DNA of 64,000 nucleotides from Ga0077555 sp046154645 (GTDB taxonomy: Bacteria; Pseudomonadota; Alphaproteobacteria; Rhizobiales; Hyphomicrobiaceae), in the NCBI GenBank assembly GCA_046154645.1, contig JBJXDZ010000064.1, positions 66,828 to 130,827 of the forward strand, written 5' to 3'. This document shows, in pieces, positions 1-8,914 of the stretch. The translations under genes and the position numbers were made by a program. Under the pieces are notes generated by a model that saw nothing but the letters and a program-made list of their open reading frames with translations, ran no database searches and was not told the DNA's origin. Every line of letters begins with the position of its first letter. Within the stretch, counting starts at the first letter, position 1.

Positions 1-2
1 AG

Positions 3-1412
3 GACGTCACCACGCATCCAGCCTTTCGCAATGCGGCCCGCTCGGTGGCCAAGCTCTACGATGCCCTGCACGCGGAGAAAACGCGCGCTGTGCTGACCGG
101 CCCGACCGATACGGGCAATGGCGGCTACACGCACAAGTTTTTCAAGCCGGCGCGTTCCCGTGAGGACTTGATCGGCCAGCGTGATGCCATCGCGGCCTGG
201 GCGCGCATCACCTACGGCTGGATGGGGCGCAGTCCCGACTACAAGGCGTCGTTTCTCAACACGCTCGGTGCCAACGCCGAGTTCTACGGCAAGTTCGCGG
301 GCAATGCGCGGGCCTGGCACAAGCTCGCTCAGGAAACCGTGCCTTACGTCAATCACGCGCTGGTCAACCCGCCGATCGACCGCGATAAGCCCGTCGACCA
401 GGTGAAAGACGTCTACATCACCATCCAGAAGGAAACCGACGCCGGCATCTACGTTTCGGGTGCCAAGGTGGTGGCCACCAACTCCGCGCTCACGCATTAC
501 AATTTCCTGGGCCAGAACATGGGGCAGGAGGTCAACGATCCCGCCATGGTCGTCATGTTCATGGCGCCGATGGACACGCCCGGCATCAAGCTCATCTGCC
601 GCGCTTCCTACGAAATGACGGCGGCGAAAGTCGGTTCGCCCTGGGACTATCCTTTGTCGTCCCGCTACGACGAGAACGACGCCATCATCATTTTCGATAA
701 CGCATTCATTCCCTGGGAAAACGTCTTCATTCATCGCGACATCGAACAGCTGAAGGCGTTCTACCCGAAGTCTGGCTTCGTCAACGGGTTCACCATGCAG
801 GGCTGCACGCGGCTCGCGGTGAAGCTGGATTTCATCGCGGGCCTGCTGATCAAGGCGACACGGGCGACGGGTGCGGACGCGGCGCGCGCCACGCAGGTGC
901 AGATCGGCGAGGTGATCGGCTGGCGCAATCTGTTCTGGTCGCTCTCCGACGCCATGGCCGGCACGCCGGACCCCTGGGTGAACGGTTGCGTGCTGCCCTC
1001 GATCAAGGCGTCATCGGCCTATCGCCTGTTCGCGACCGAGGCCTATCCGGCGGTGCGCAACATCGTCGAGAAGGTGGTGGCCTCGGGCCTGATCTACCTG
1101 CCGAGTCACGTCAAGGATTTCAAGAACCCCGAAATCGACAAATATCTCGCCCGTTATGTGCGCGGCTCCAACGGCATCGATTACAAGCAGCGCATCAAGA
1201 CTATGAAGTTGCTATGGGACGCCATCGGCTCGGAGTTCGGCGCCCGCCATGAACTCTACGAGATGAATTATGCCGGCAATTACGAGCTGATCCGGATGTT
1301 TCCGCTTCAACTGGCGCAAGGCAACGGCACCATCAAGCAGATGACCGACTTCGCCGAGCAGTGCATGGCCGACTACGACGAGGACGGCTGGACGGATACG
1401 GATTACGTGTGA
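3..1412 (+). CDS. 4-hydroxyphenylacetate 3-hydroxylase (HpaB) family flavin monooxygenase, 5' end outside window
   Basis: This is the C-terminal part of a large-subunit, FADH2-dependent aromatic hydroxylase of the HpaB family. The first in-window ATG/GTG-type start is a GTG at 45, but the frame stays open to base 3 and reads DVTTHPAFRNAARS, a segment conserved inside HpaB N-termini. The true start therefore lies left of the window and the visible 470 or so residues are nearly the whole family length. Family-typical stretches include the acyl-CoA-dehydrogenase-like core around YVSGAKVVATNSA and the flavin-pocket region near NAFIPWENVFIH. Such enzymes hydroxylate phenolic substrates and need a separate flavin reductase, which is not visible here. 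The exact substrate cannot be read from sequence. An SDR gene follows 137 bases downstream on the same strand. Confidence 0.85.
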   Translation, partial: DVTTHPAFRNAARSVAKLYDALHAEKTRAVLTGPTDTGNGGYTHKFFKPARSREDLIGQRDAIAAWARITYGWMGRSPDYKASFLNTLGANAEFYGKFAGNARAWHKLAQETVPYVNHALVNPPIDRDKPVDQVKDVYITIQKETDAGIYVSGAKVVATNSALTHYNFLGQNMGQEVNDPAMVVMFMAPMDTPGIKLICRASYEMTAAKVGSPWDYPLSSRYDENDAIIIFDNAFIPWENVFIHRDIEQLKAFYPKSGFVNGFTMQGCTRLAVKLDFIAGLLIKATRATGADAARATQVQIGEVIGWRNLFWSLSDAMAGTPDPWVNGCVLPSIKASSAYRLFATEAYPAVRNIVEKVVASGLIYLPSHVKDFKNPEIDKYLARYVRGSNGIDYKQRIKTMKLLWDAIGSEFGARHELYEMNYAGNYELIRMFPLQLAQGNGTIKQMTDFAEQCMADYDEDGWTDTDYV

Positions 1413-1549
1413 AGCGTTCTGCGCAGTCCACTCATAACGCGAGCCCGAGATGACAGGTTTGCGGGAGCAGGGGTGCGTTTTGATTGCTTGCTGCCGCCAC
1501 AGTACGGTGGCACTCAGTGTCTTTGAACACATCAATCGGGAGACCACGC

Positions 1550-2290
1550 ATGGCGACGCGCCACACAGCCCTGATCACGGGGTCGAACAAGAACATCGGG
1601 CGCGCCTGTGCGCTGGCACTGGCAAAGGCCGGCTGCAACGTCGTCGTCAATGGTGCGCGTGACAAGGCCGCAGCCGAAGAGGTCGCCAAGGCTGCGCGTG
1701 CACTCGGCGTCGAGGCGCTGGTGGCGATGGGCGACGTGGGAAAACGCGAGGAGTGCCAGCGCATCACCACGGAGGCCCTGGCCAAGTTCGGCACCGTCGA
1801 TATCCTGGTCAACAATGCCGCCATTCGCCAGGACGGCAAGTTCCTCGACATCACCGAGGAGGACTGGCGCTACGCCATGGCCGTCAATTTCGATTCAGCC
1901 TTCTGGACCGCGCGGGCGTGCCTGCCGGGCATGATCACCAAGGGGTGGGGCCGGATCATCAATTTTGCCGGCATGAATGCCATCCACGGCTACAACGGCC
2001 GCGCCCACGTCTCCGCCTCGAAGCATGCGGCGTGGGGCCTGACCAAGGCCTTGGCCAAGGAGTTCGGCGCGAAGGGCATCACCACGAATATTGTGTCGCC
2101 GGGGCCGATCATGGGCGAGCGGCAGGATCCGAAACAGGCAGCGCACATCGAAACCATGAAGGGGCGGGTGCCGGTGGGGCGCCTGGGCACGCCGGATGAG
2201 GTGGCGGCGGCCGTGGCCCTGCTCGCCTCGGAGCAGGGTGCGTTCATCAATGGTCAGATGATCCAGGTCAACGGCGGCGCCGAGACCTGA
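1550..2290 (+). CDS. SDR-fold protein lacking the catalytic Ser and Tyr
   Basis: This 246-residue protein has the classical short-chain dehydrogenase fold. It shows a glycine-rich turn TGSNKNIG (residues 10-18, with Asn where Gly is usual), the NNA motif near 88-90, Asn113, and the C-terminal INGQMIQVNGG segment. The active-site region is unusual. At the Tyr position of YxxxK there is Val154 (VSASK), and the Ser 13 residues earlier is Gly141; only Lys158 remains. The start is the ATG at 1550, preceded by GGGAG seven bases upstream; a longer in-frame extension exists but has no such site. It lies downstream of the HpaB-type gene and may be cotranscribed with it. It may be a non-dehydrogenase SDR, for example a hydratase, epimerase or binding protein. 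Its function is not assigned. Confidence 0.85.
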   Translation: MATRHTALITGSNKNIGRACALALAKAGCNVVVNGARDKAAAEEVAKAARALGVEALVAMGDVGKREECQRITTEALAKFGTVDILVNNAAIRQDGKFLDITEEDWRYAMAVNFDSAFWTARACLPGMITKGWGRIINFAGMNAIHGYNGRAHVSASKHAAWGLTKALAKEFGAKGITTNIVSPGPIMGERQDPKQAAHIETMKGRVPVGRLGTPDEVAAAVALLASEQGAFINGQMIQVNGGAET

Positions 2291-2311
2291 GTCGCAGGGG
2301 CGGATGCCGGC

Positions 2312-3643
2312 TCATTGGAAGGCGATGAGCCGGGCCTTGTCGGTCAACACGAACAGCTTGCCGCCAGCGACGACGGGCGCGATGTAGGTCGGCGCCCCAA
2401 TGGCCTGTGGTGTGTCCGGCTTGCCCGTCGAGGCGTCAACGCCGATCAGCTGGCCCGTATTCGAGGTCAGCCACAACTTGTTGCCGGCCAGCGTCGGGCC
2501 GGACCAGGTGCTGGCGCCGGGCAGCTTCGTCGTCCACAGTACCTTGCCATCGCGACGCGTAATGGCCATCAGCGAGCCGCCGGTGTCGACGACATAGACA
2601 AATTCACCCGCCACGGCCGGCGCCTGGATTCCCGGCACGTTGAGCGACCAGATGCGCTCGCCCGACTTCAAACCCGTCGCGACCATGCGGCCGGAGTGTC
2701 CGACGCCGTAGACCGTGCCGCCATCGACCACCGGCCGTCCGGCGTCCGTCATGGAGCCGAGTGAGGAAGCGAGGCGTGTGCGCGCCAGCGATTCCGTCCA
2801 GGTGGGTTGACCGTCGGCAATGCGCAGCGCCACGAGCTCGCCGGACGGATACGGCACCACCACGAAATCGCCTTCCACAGCGGGGCTGGCGTTCGAGAGA
2901 ATGGCAGCCTTCTCCGGCAGGCCCTGGTGTGTCCACAGATCGCGGCCATCGCTGGTCGATAAGGCCATCGCCGTGCCGTCCGACGTGACGACGAACAGGC
3001 GGTCACCAGCCACGGTCGGCGACGAACGGATCGGCGAGTTGACGTTACGCTCCCAGAGCTTCTTGCCCGTGCCGGTCTCGAGTGCGTAGACATAGCCGAA
3101 GCCCGTCGCCGCAAAAATGCGGCCACTTTCGGCGGCAAGTCCACCGCCAAAGCCCTTGTAGTCCTTCTCCTTCGCCGGCGTCAGGGACACGCGCCACGCC
3201 GAGGAGCCTGCCAGCGTGAAGGCTGACACACGACCGTTGGTGTCGAGGACGAAGATCTTGCCATCAGCGACGATCGGGCTGGCCGTCAGGCGTCCATAGG
3301 AGCTGGAGCCGGCACCGGCATCGGCGCTCCAGGCTTGGCGCACGGTGCCGCCAAGGGCCACATGGCCGGGCGAGTTGTTGGCAGTGCCGCCCGGTTGTGG
3401 CCAGCTGTCGTTCACACGGGCTGCCGGCAGCACGATCGGCTTGTCGGCGGCGGCAACTTGCAGGCCGGCTTTGCTCTCGGCCAACGCCACGGGCACCCGC
3501 TTGCCAGGCAGCGGCTTTTCTTTTTCGGCGAAGGGATTGAGATCGCCGATGCGCGGCAGGCTCGGGCCATCGGAGCATGCCGTCAGCAGGCCGGCGGCAA
3601 GGGCCGCGGCCAGGGCAATCCGGAAGTTCGTCCCACCCGTCAT
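2312..3643 (-). CDS. bamB: BamB-like outer-membrane assembly lipoprotein (PQQ-type beta-propeller)
   Basis: This 443-residue protein matches BamB, the lipoprotein scaffold of the BAM complex that inserts beta-barrel proteins in the outer membrane. It has an N-terminal lipoprotein signal with the lipobox LLTAC, so Cys23 would be lipidated. A run of PQQ-like propeller blades follows, each with a pattern such as VYALETGTGKKLWE or LMAITRRDGKVLW. The ATG at 3643 is preferred over the one six bases earlier because GAGGA lies nine bases before it. The YfgM-like gene sits 82 bases upstream on the same strand, which is the common pairing in Proteobacteria. In many relatives the GTPase gene der follows bamB, but here a convergent SDR gene ends 22 bases away instead. 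Confidence 0.9.
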   Translation of the reverse strand: MTGGTNFRIALAAALAAGLLTACSDGPSLPRIGDLNPFAEKEKPLPGKRVPVALAESKAGLQVAAADKPIVLPAARVNDSWPQPGGTANNSPGHVALGGTVRQAWSADAGAGSSSYGRLTASPIVADGKIFVLDTNGRVSAFTLAGSSAWRVSLTPAKEKDYKGFGGGLAAESGRIFAATGFGYVYALETGTGKKLWERNVNSPIRSSPTVAGDRLFVVTSDGTAMALSTSDGRDLWTHQGLPEKAAILSNASPAVEGDFVVVPYPSGELVALRIADGQPTWTESLARTRLASSLGSMTDAGRPVVDGGTVYGVGHSGRMVATGLKSGERIWSLNVPGIQAPAVAGEFVYVVDTGGSLMAITRRDGKVLWTTKLPGASTWSGPTLAGNKLWLTSNTGQLIGVDASTGKPDTPQAIGAPTYIAPVVAGGKLFVLTDKARLIAFQ

Positions 3644-3725
3644 GGTCATTCGTCCTCAGGGTCGGCTGCTACGATGCCGGTCCGACTCATGTCCCCCGTG
3701 AGTCGGGCAGCGCTCAACTCTTGCC

Positions 3726-4496
3726 CTATTTCTTCGGGGCCGGAGGCGGGGCCGCCGACTTATCCTTGGTTTTTTCGGTCGCAGCGGCCGGAGCGGGCGG
3801 TGTCGCAGGCGCCGGATTGGCGGCAGCCTTGGCGGCATCCGCGTCCGTCAACACGGCGAGCATCAGCTGTACACGCTCGTTCATGCCCGGAGGGGCTGTA
3901 CGGTCCACGAGCAGCATTTCGAAGTGCTTGCGGGCTTCGTCCAGCTTGCCGGCCTTGTAGGCAGCCAGTCCCAACGTCTCGCGGGCGGCTGTTCGCCACG
4001 GCGCCTTGTCCGCCACCAGCGGCGTGAGGCGGCGCTCGATCTCGGCATAATCGGCGGTGGCGAGCAGCAACGACGCCGCTTGCACACCGGCCAGATCGCG
4101 TACGATCTGGTCGACGGATGCATCGCGGGCAATGGCATCGAAGGTGGAAGTCGCTTCGGCCGTTCGTCCGGCTTTGGCATGGAGGGCCGCGATGCGCAAT
4201 TGTGCCAAGCCCTGATAGCCAGGCGCCGCCGACTTGGCGAGGTCGGCAAAGGCTTTGGCAGCGTCATCGGCCTTGCCGTCGCGAATCAGGCGCAACGCGG
4301 CCTGATATTGTGCGCCATGCACCTCCGCCGCAGCCGCACGGCGGCCCTGCATGTGGTAATAGCCCCATACCGACGCCAGCACGGCGAGCACACCGCCGAT
4401 GACGAAGAGGCCGTATTTGTCCCACAGCTGCTTCAGCTGCTCGCGGCGATAGTCTTCTTCGACCTCGCGCAGAAAGGAATCCGACTTCTCGACCAT
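3726..4496 (-). CDS. YfgM-like tetratricopeptide membrane protein
   Basis: This 256-residue protein resembles YfgM (TPR_21 family), a single-span inner-membrane protein that contacts the SecYEG translocon and periplasmic chaperones. The N-terminus is charged and cytoplasmic and includes REVEEDYRREQLKQLW. One transmembrane helix follows at about residues 30-48, then periplasmic TPR-like helical repeats at about 55-215. A low-complexity Ala/Pro/Lys tail ends the protein. Family members run about 200-230 residues, so the tail is the only extra part. It lies immediately upstream of bamB on the same strand and probably shares its transcript, consistent with a joint role in envelope protein export and folding. 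Confidence 0.85.
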   Translation of the reverse strand: MVEKSDSFLREVEEDYRREQLKQLWDKYGLFVIGGVLAVLASVWGYYHMQGRRAAAAEVHGAQYQAALRLIRDGKADDAAKAFADLAKSAAPGYQGLAQLRIAALHAKAGRTAEATSTFDAIARDASVDQIVRDLAGVQAASLLLATADYAEIERRLTPLVADKAPWRTAARETLGLAAYKAGKLDEARKHFEMLLVDRTAPPGMNERVQLMLAVLTDADAAKAAANPAPATPPAPAAATEKTKDKSAAPPPAPKK

Positions 4497-4718
4497 GAGC
4501 CCCAGGTTCTTTCGTCGTAAGTGCCGTCGTCGCGTTGTTACGCGCCACCAGCAAGACCGATGGTGCCGACCTTGCCGGCCAGCATACCCCCACCGTCAGT
4601 CATAGCGGGTCGGGCGCATGAATGAAAGTCGTTCATTCGATGGGCCGACCCTCCCAACTTCTGCTTGTCGGCTGATTTTCGGGCAAATTCGTGGCTCGAT
4701 GGCCTCGGCCCGGCGCGA

Positions 4719-5300
4719 TCAAGGGATGACGCGCACCCCAATCAGGGCTGGATGCCCCCATTTCATCATGATGTAGTAGAGTACCAGTCCACCAATCACG
4801 GCGATGACGTCGTTGAGCACCGGACCGGACTTGGGCACGACGAGACCAGCGGCTTCCCGCCGCTTCAGCGAGATGCGGTCGAACACGGCCCAAGCCAGAA
4901 AGCCAGCGAACAGCGCCAGGGACGCCGCATCGCCACGCACGAAGAGGTGGGCCAGCGCCCAAAGCTTGACGGCCAAGATCATGGGATGACGCACGGCCGC
5001 CGTGATCCGGCCTGGCAGGTAGGCCGCGATCAGCAGGATGAATACCGGCAGCATCAAGGTCATGGTGACGTGGCGGCCCCAGGCCGGCGGGCTCCAGAGC
5101 ACGGGGTTCTTGCCGGGTGCCAGCTGGATCTTGTGGTAGCCGAGGACGATCAGGGCCAAGCCTGCGAAGGCAATTACGGCGAACAGACCCTTGTAGGCCC
5201 CTTCGCCGAAGCGCGCCGCCAGCCCCTGTCGCAACGTCGGCTGGGTCGGCACCAAGTGGATGCCGAGGAATATGAGCAAACCGAGCAGAAGCAGGATCAT
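4719..5300 (-). CDS. NnrU family integral membrane protein
   Basis: The 193-residue product is hydrophobic, with about five or six predicted membrane helices, and carries NnrU-family features such as IFLGIHLVPTQP near the N-terminus and HPMILAVKLWALAHL in the middle. NnrU was first noted next to denitrification genes, and homologues often occur without them. Its biochemical role is unknown, and no nitrite or nitric-oxide reductase genes are visible here. The start at 5300 is chosen because GAGGA lies nine bases upstream; a longer in-frame start at 5402 would add a hydrophilic Pro-rich extension not expected for the family. It is upstream of and co-oriented with the yfgM-bamB pair, separated by 222 bases. 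Confidence 0.85.
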   Translation of the reverse strand: MILLLLGLLIFLGIHLVPTQPTLRQGLAARFGEGAYKGLFAVIAFAGLALIVLGYHKIQLAPGKNPVLWSPPAWGRHVTMTLMLPVFILLIAAYLPGRITAAVRHPMILAVKLWALAHLFVRGDAASLALFAGFLAWAVFDRISLKRREAAGLVVPKSGPVLNDVIAVIGGLVLYYIMMKWGHPALIGVRVIP

Positions 5301-5525
5301 GAAGCGGGTCCTCGACGGGGGCGCGGGCGGCGATGGCGGTTGCGTGTCCTGGTGGCGACTGTGCCACATGCGCAAGTGCGAATGCCAGCCCACTATGAAC
5401 ATGTTGTGAAGCGCGCCGGGCTTCGCTAACAGTCAGGTGTGCGGCCTGGGGAGACCGCACGATCACGGGTCAACAGATGCGCTGGCGTGGTGGCAGCGTG
5501 CACAAGCCGAGAGGGTTCCCGGCAT

Positions 5526-6113
5526 ATGCAAGCGGCTGTCCGCAGCAGGCACGAAGATGATGCACGGCAAAGCCGGTCCAGCAACACGGCCGACAGCGTG
5601 GTGAAGGCCGCGCTGCGGCTGCACCATATCCGCTGGGGTGCTACAGGCTATGCAGCCGGATTGCTGCTCGTGGTGCCGTTTGTCTTATGGGTCACGGTCC
5701 CTGAACCGCCTGAGTCCCGCGCCGTGACAACCGCGCCCTTGAGCACACCGGGCACGACAGTTCCGGTTCTCGTTCGGGGCCCGACACCGATCGGTCGCGA
5801 GCAGGCGCGGACCACAACCATTGTCGCGGCCACCAACCTCGAAGCCGAAGTTGTGCGCGAACGCCTCGCGGCTGCTGCCTCGCTGATTGCGGCGCGGTCG
5901 ATCCTGCCGGCCCGTGCCAAGCTCCAACCCTTGGTGGAAGCCGGTGACGGCGAAGCCCTGTTCCTGCTGGCCGGCACCTTCGATCCGATCCAGCTTGCCA
6001 CGCTGGGCGTGACCGACGTGCGCGCCGAAGCGGAGCGGGCACGCCATCTCTACATGCAGGCACTGATGGCCGGGATCGAGGCGGCGCGTGGTCGCCTCGA
6101 GCTGCTCAAGTAG
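5526..6113 (+). CDS. Hypothetical single-span membrane protein
   Basis: I do not recognise this 195-residue protein. A basic N-terminal region precedes one clear membrane segment at about residues 41-57 (AAGLLLVVPFVLWV). A Pro/Thr-rich linker and an Ala-rich helical domain follow, ending in a helical hairpin (ARHLYMQALMAGIEAARGRLE) that looks like the last helix pair of a Sel1/TPR-type repeat. The soluble part would face the periplasm if the basic end is inside. The ATG at 5526 is preceded by GAGAGG at a usable distance; an in-frame start at 5439 would lengthen it by 29 residues. No neighbour gives a functional clue. Confidence 0.6.
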   Translation: MQAAVRSRHEDDARQSRSSNTADSVVKAALRLHHIRWGATGYAAGLLLVVPFVLWVTVPEPPESRAVTTAPLSTPGTTVPVLVRGPTPIGREQARTTTIVAATNLEAEVVRERLAAAASLIAARSILPARAKLQPLVEAGDGEALFLLAGTFDPIQLATLGVTDVRAEAERARHLYMQALMAGIEAARGRLELLK

Positions 6114-6269
6114 GCCCGCTGCCAAACCCTCAACACGCGCGCCGGGCACAGCGATTCTGTGGATCGTCCGCCAAGGTCGGTGTCGCGCGCTACTGCAATG
6201 GCTACCCTCGTCCGCAAATGAGTCGTGCCGGTCTGACCCGTGCAACGGCGCACTCTGGGGGACGATGCC

Positions 6270-7382
6270 ATGCGCCTTGCGACCTACAATGTCGAAAATC
6301 TGTTCACGCGCGCCCGTGTGCTCAATCTCGATACCTGGAGCGAGGGCCGCGGGCTGCTCGAGGCCTATGCCGAGGTCAATTCCTTGCTCGAGGAGGCAGC
6401 CTACACCGACGCCATCAAGGAGCGCATCCTGGGGCTCTTGAAGAAGCTCGGTCTCGACAAGAAGAATGACTCGAAGTTTGCGCTGCTGCGCGAGAACCGC
6501 GGCCACCTGATCAAGCGTTCGCTCACCGCCAAAAGCCAGATCTTCGCCGAAGGGCGCGCCGGCTGGGTCGGCTGGGTCGAGCTCAAAAACGAGATCATCA
6601 ACGAGACGGCGACGCGCAACACGGCGCAGGTCGTGCGCGACATCGGCGCCGACGTCATGGGTGTGGTCGAATGTGAGGGCCGTCCGGCGCTGATGCAGTT
6701 TTCCTACAGCCTGCTGCCCGGCGTGAAAGGTGCGCCCTACGATCAAGTGATGCTGGTGGATGGCAATGACGATCGCGGCATCGACGTCGGCCTGATGGCC
6801 AAGAGCGGCTACCGCATCGGCTGGATGCGCAGCCACGTCGACGACGTCACCAGCCACGGCAATCGCGTGTTCAGCCGCGACTGTCCCGAGTTCTCGGTGT
6901 GGACACCATCCGGGGAAACCGTGTGGGTGCTGGTCAACCACTTCAAGAGCAAAGGCTATGGCGCGCAGGATGCCTCCGACGCCCGCCGCTGGCTGCAGGC
7001 AGAAGCGGTGCGGCGCATCTACGACCGGCTCAAAGCCGAGGGCGCCAAGCACATCGCCGTGATGGGCGATCTCAACGATACGCCGGACAGCCAAGCCCTG
7101 GCGCCGCTGTTGCGCGAGACCGATCTCAAGGACGCCGCCGAGCACCCGAACTTCGACGATGGCGGCCGGCCCGGGACGTATGGCAATTGCACAGCGCGCG
7201 AGAAGATCGACTATCTCCTGCTCTCGCCGGCGCTGTTCGAGCGCATGGAGGGCGGCGGTATCTGGCGGCGCGGCGTTTGGGGTGGCAAGAACGGCAATCT
7301 CTGGGATGTCTATCCAGAGATGCAGTCGTCCTATCACGCCGCCTCGGACCATGCCGCGCTGTGGGCCGAGTTGCGGGTCTGA
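6270..7382 (+). CDS. Endonuclease/exonuclease/phosphatase-fold metallohydrolase
   Basis: This 370-residue protein belongs to the DNase I-like endonuclease/exonuclease/phosphatase superfamily. Visible landmarks are the opening strand with the metal-ligand Asn and Glu (LATYNVENLF), the mid-domain GVVECEG, the MGDLNDTPDS motif carrying the catalytic Asp/Asn pair, and the closing ASDHAALW, which holds the Asp-His of the active site. All core residues are present, so it should be active. The substrate could be a nucleic acid, a phosphodiester lipid or a phosphoester, and nothing here decides. There is no signal peptide. The ATG at 6270 has a GGGG-rich ribosome site eight bases upstream. It converges with the LLM monooxygenase gene, with only 19 bases between the stops. 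Confidence 0.85.
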   Translation: MRLATYNVENLFTRARVLNLDTWSEGRGLLEAYAEVNSLLEEAAYTDAIKERILGLLKKLGLDKKNDSKFALLRENRGHLIKRSLTAKSQIFAEGRAGWVGWVELKNEIINETATRNTAQVVRDIGADVMGVVECEGRPALMQFSYSLLPGVKGAPYDQVMLVDGNDDRGIDVGLMAKSGYRIGWMRSHVDDVTSHGNRVFSRDCPEFSVWTPSGETVWVLVNHFKSKGYGAQDASDARRWLQAEAVRRIYDRLKAEGAKHIAVMGDLNDTPDSQALAPLLRETDLKDAAEHPNFDDGGRPGTYGNCTAREKIDYLLLSPALFERMEGGGIWRRGVWGGKNGNLWDVYPEMQSSYHAASDHAALWAELRV

Positions 7383-7401
7383 GCCTCGGCCAGGCCGTCA
7401 T

Positions 7402-8727
7402 CTACGAAAAGAACCGATTGGCAGGGCGTGGCAAGCCGAGATTTTCGCGCAGCGTCGCGCCTTCGTATTCGCGGCGAAAGAGGCCGCGGCGCTGCAGCTC
7501 CGGGATCACCTTATCCACGAAGTCGTCTAGACCGCCGGGCAGATACGGGAACATGACGTTGAAGCCATCGCAGCCGCCGCTTGTGAACCACTCCTCCATT
7601 TGATCCGCCACCATCTTGGGTGTGCCGACCATCCCGAGGCCGCCAAAACCGCCGAGCCGGCCCGCCAATTGACGGACCGTCAGGTTTTCGCGTTTCGCCA
7701 GCGCCAGCACGCGATCACGTCCGCTTTTGCTGGCATTACTTTCTGGGATCGGTGGCAACGGGGCATCCGGATCGAAGCTCGAGGCGTCATGGCCAAGCGC
7801 GATCGAGAGTGCCGCGATGCCGCTCGCATGGTGCACGAGGCTATCGAGCAAGGCTCGCTTGTCGCGCGCTTCCGCGGCGGTCTCACCGAGCGCGACAAAG
7901 GCGCCAGGCAGGATCTTCAAGTACTCACGGTTGCGGCCAAGCTTGTCCATGCGGCCTTTGATGTCGGCGTAAAGCCGTTGCCCGTCATCGAGCGGGCCAC
8001 CACCGGCAAACACGACTTCGGCCGTCTCGGCGGCCAGTTGCCGGCCGGCATCAGAGGCCCCGGCCTGCACGATCACCGGCCATCCCTGGACGGGGCGTGC
8101 AATGTTCAGCGGGCCACGCACCTTCAAGTATGTGCCGGTATGGTTGAGCACATGCAGTCGCGCGGGGTCGAAGTAGATGCCGCTGTCGACGTCGCGAATG
8201 AAGGCGTCGTCGGCCCAGCTGTCCCATAGCCCCGTCACCACATCGAAGAATTCGCGCGCACGGGCGTAGCGTTCGCCGTGCTCCATGTGATCGTCCATGC
8301 CGAAATTCAACGCCGCGTCGGGGTTCGACGTGGTGACCAGGTTCCAGCCGGCGCGTCCGGCGCTGATGTGGTCGAGCGAGGCAAAGCGGCGCGCAATGAG
8401 GTAGGGCTGCTCGAACGTGGTCGACGCCGTCGCGATCAGGCCGATATGCTTGGTCATCATGGCCAGCGCCGGCAGCAGTGTCAGCGGATCGAACGAGGTC
8501 ACCGTGGCGCTGCGCTGCAGGGCTGCCATCGGCATGTTGAGCACGGCCAAGTGGTCGGCCATGAAGAAGGCATCGAACCGGCCCCGCTCCAGCGTCTGGA
8601 TATAGCGGGTCAACGCGGCGAGATTGAAATTGGCGTCGGGTGTGCCACCAGGATAGCGCCAGGCTGCAGTGTGAATACTGACGGGACGCATGAAGGCGCC
8701 AAGGCGCATCTGTCGGTTGGCTGGCAT
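7402..8727 (-). CDS. LLM-class flavin-dependent monooxygenase (NtaA/SnaA/DszA type)
   Basis: The 441-residue protein is a bacterial luciferase-like flavin monooxygenase of the NtaA/SnaA/DszA/SsuD group, which uses FMNH2 supplied by a separate reductase. Typical stretches are the N-terminal HTAAWRYPGG, FDAFFMADHLAVLN, the FMN-contact region TASTTFEQPYLIARRFASLD, GWNLVTTSNP and QAGASDAGRQLAAE. Substrates in this group include chelators, dibenzothiophene sulfone and sulfonates, so only a general call is safe. The start is uncertain. The ATG at 8727 begins the conserved region and has GGAG about 12 bases upstream, and alternatives exist at 8745 and 8811. No reductase gene or sulfur-transport operon adjoins it. 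Confidence 0.88.
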   Translation of the reverse strand: MPANRQMRLGAFMRPVSIHTAAWRYPGGTPDANFNLAALTRYIQTLERGRFDAFFMADHLAVLNMPMAALQRSATVTSFDPLTLLPALAMMTKHIGLIATASTTFEQPYLIARRFASLDHISAGRAGWNLVTTSNPDAALNFGMDDHMEHGERYARAREFFDVVTGLWDSWADDAFIRDVDSGIYFDPARLHVLNHTGTYLKVRGPLNIARPVQGWPVIVQAGASDAGRQLAAETAEVVFAGGGPLDDGQRLYADIKGRMDKLGRNREYLKILPGAFVALGETAAEARDKRALLDSLVHHASGIAALSIALGHDASSFDPDAPLPPIPESNASKSGRDRVLALAKRENLTVRQLAGRLGGFGGLGMVGTPKMVADQMEEWFTSGGCDGFNVMFPYLPGGLDDFVDKVIPELQRRGLFRREYEGATLRENLGLPRPANRFFS

Positions 8728-8914
8728 AGGGCGCCACGGCTCCATGGTGGTTGGCGTTCGGTGGCGACCATACACCAATCGGCGAGGCAGGCCGATGGGG
8801 CGTTCGACCAAGGCTGGTCACCAAAATTCGCCTCAATGCTGACGCCGCTGCAGGGCTATGGTAGGGGCTCAATCAGCATTAGCGCACCGCAACCTGAACA
8901 AGAGTGCCTCTCCC

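Noticed and set aside
5685..7352. Reverse-strand open frame of about 555 codons
   Set aside because: It is antisense to the endonuclease/phosphatase-fold gene and the preceding membrane protein, and shows no recognisable domain.
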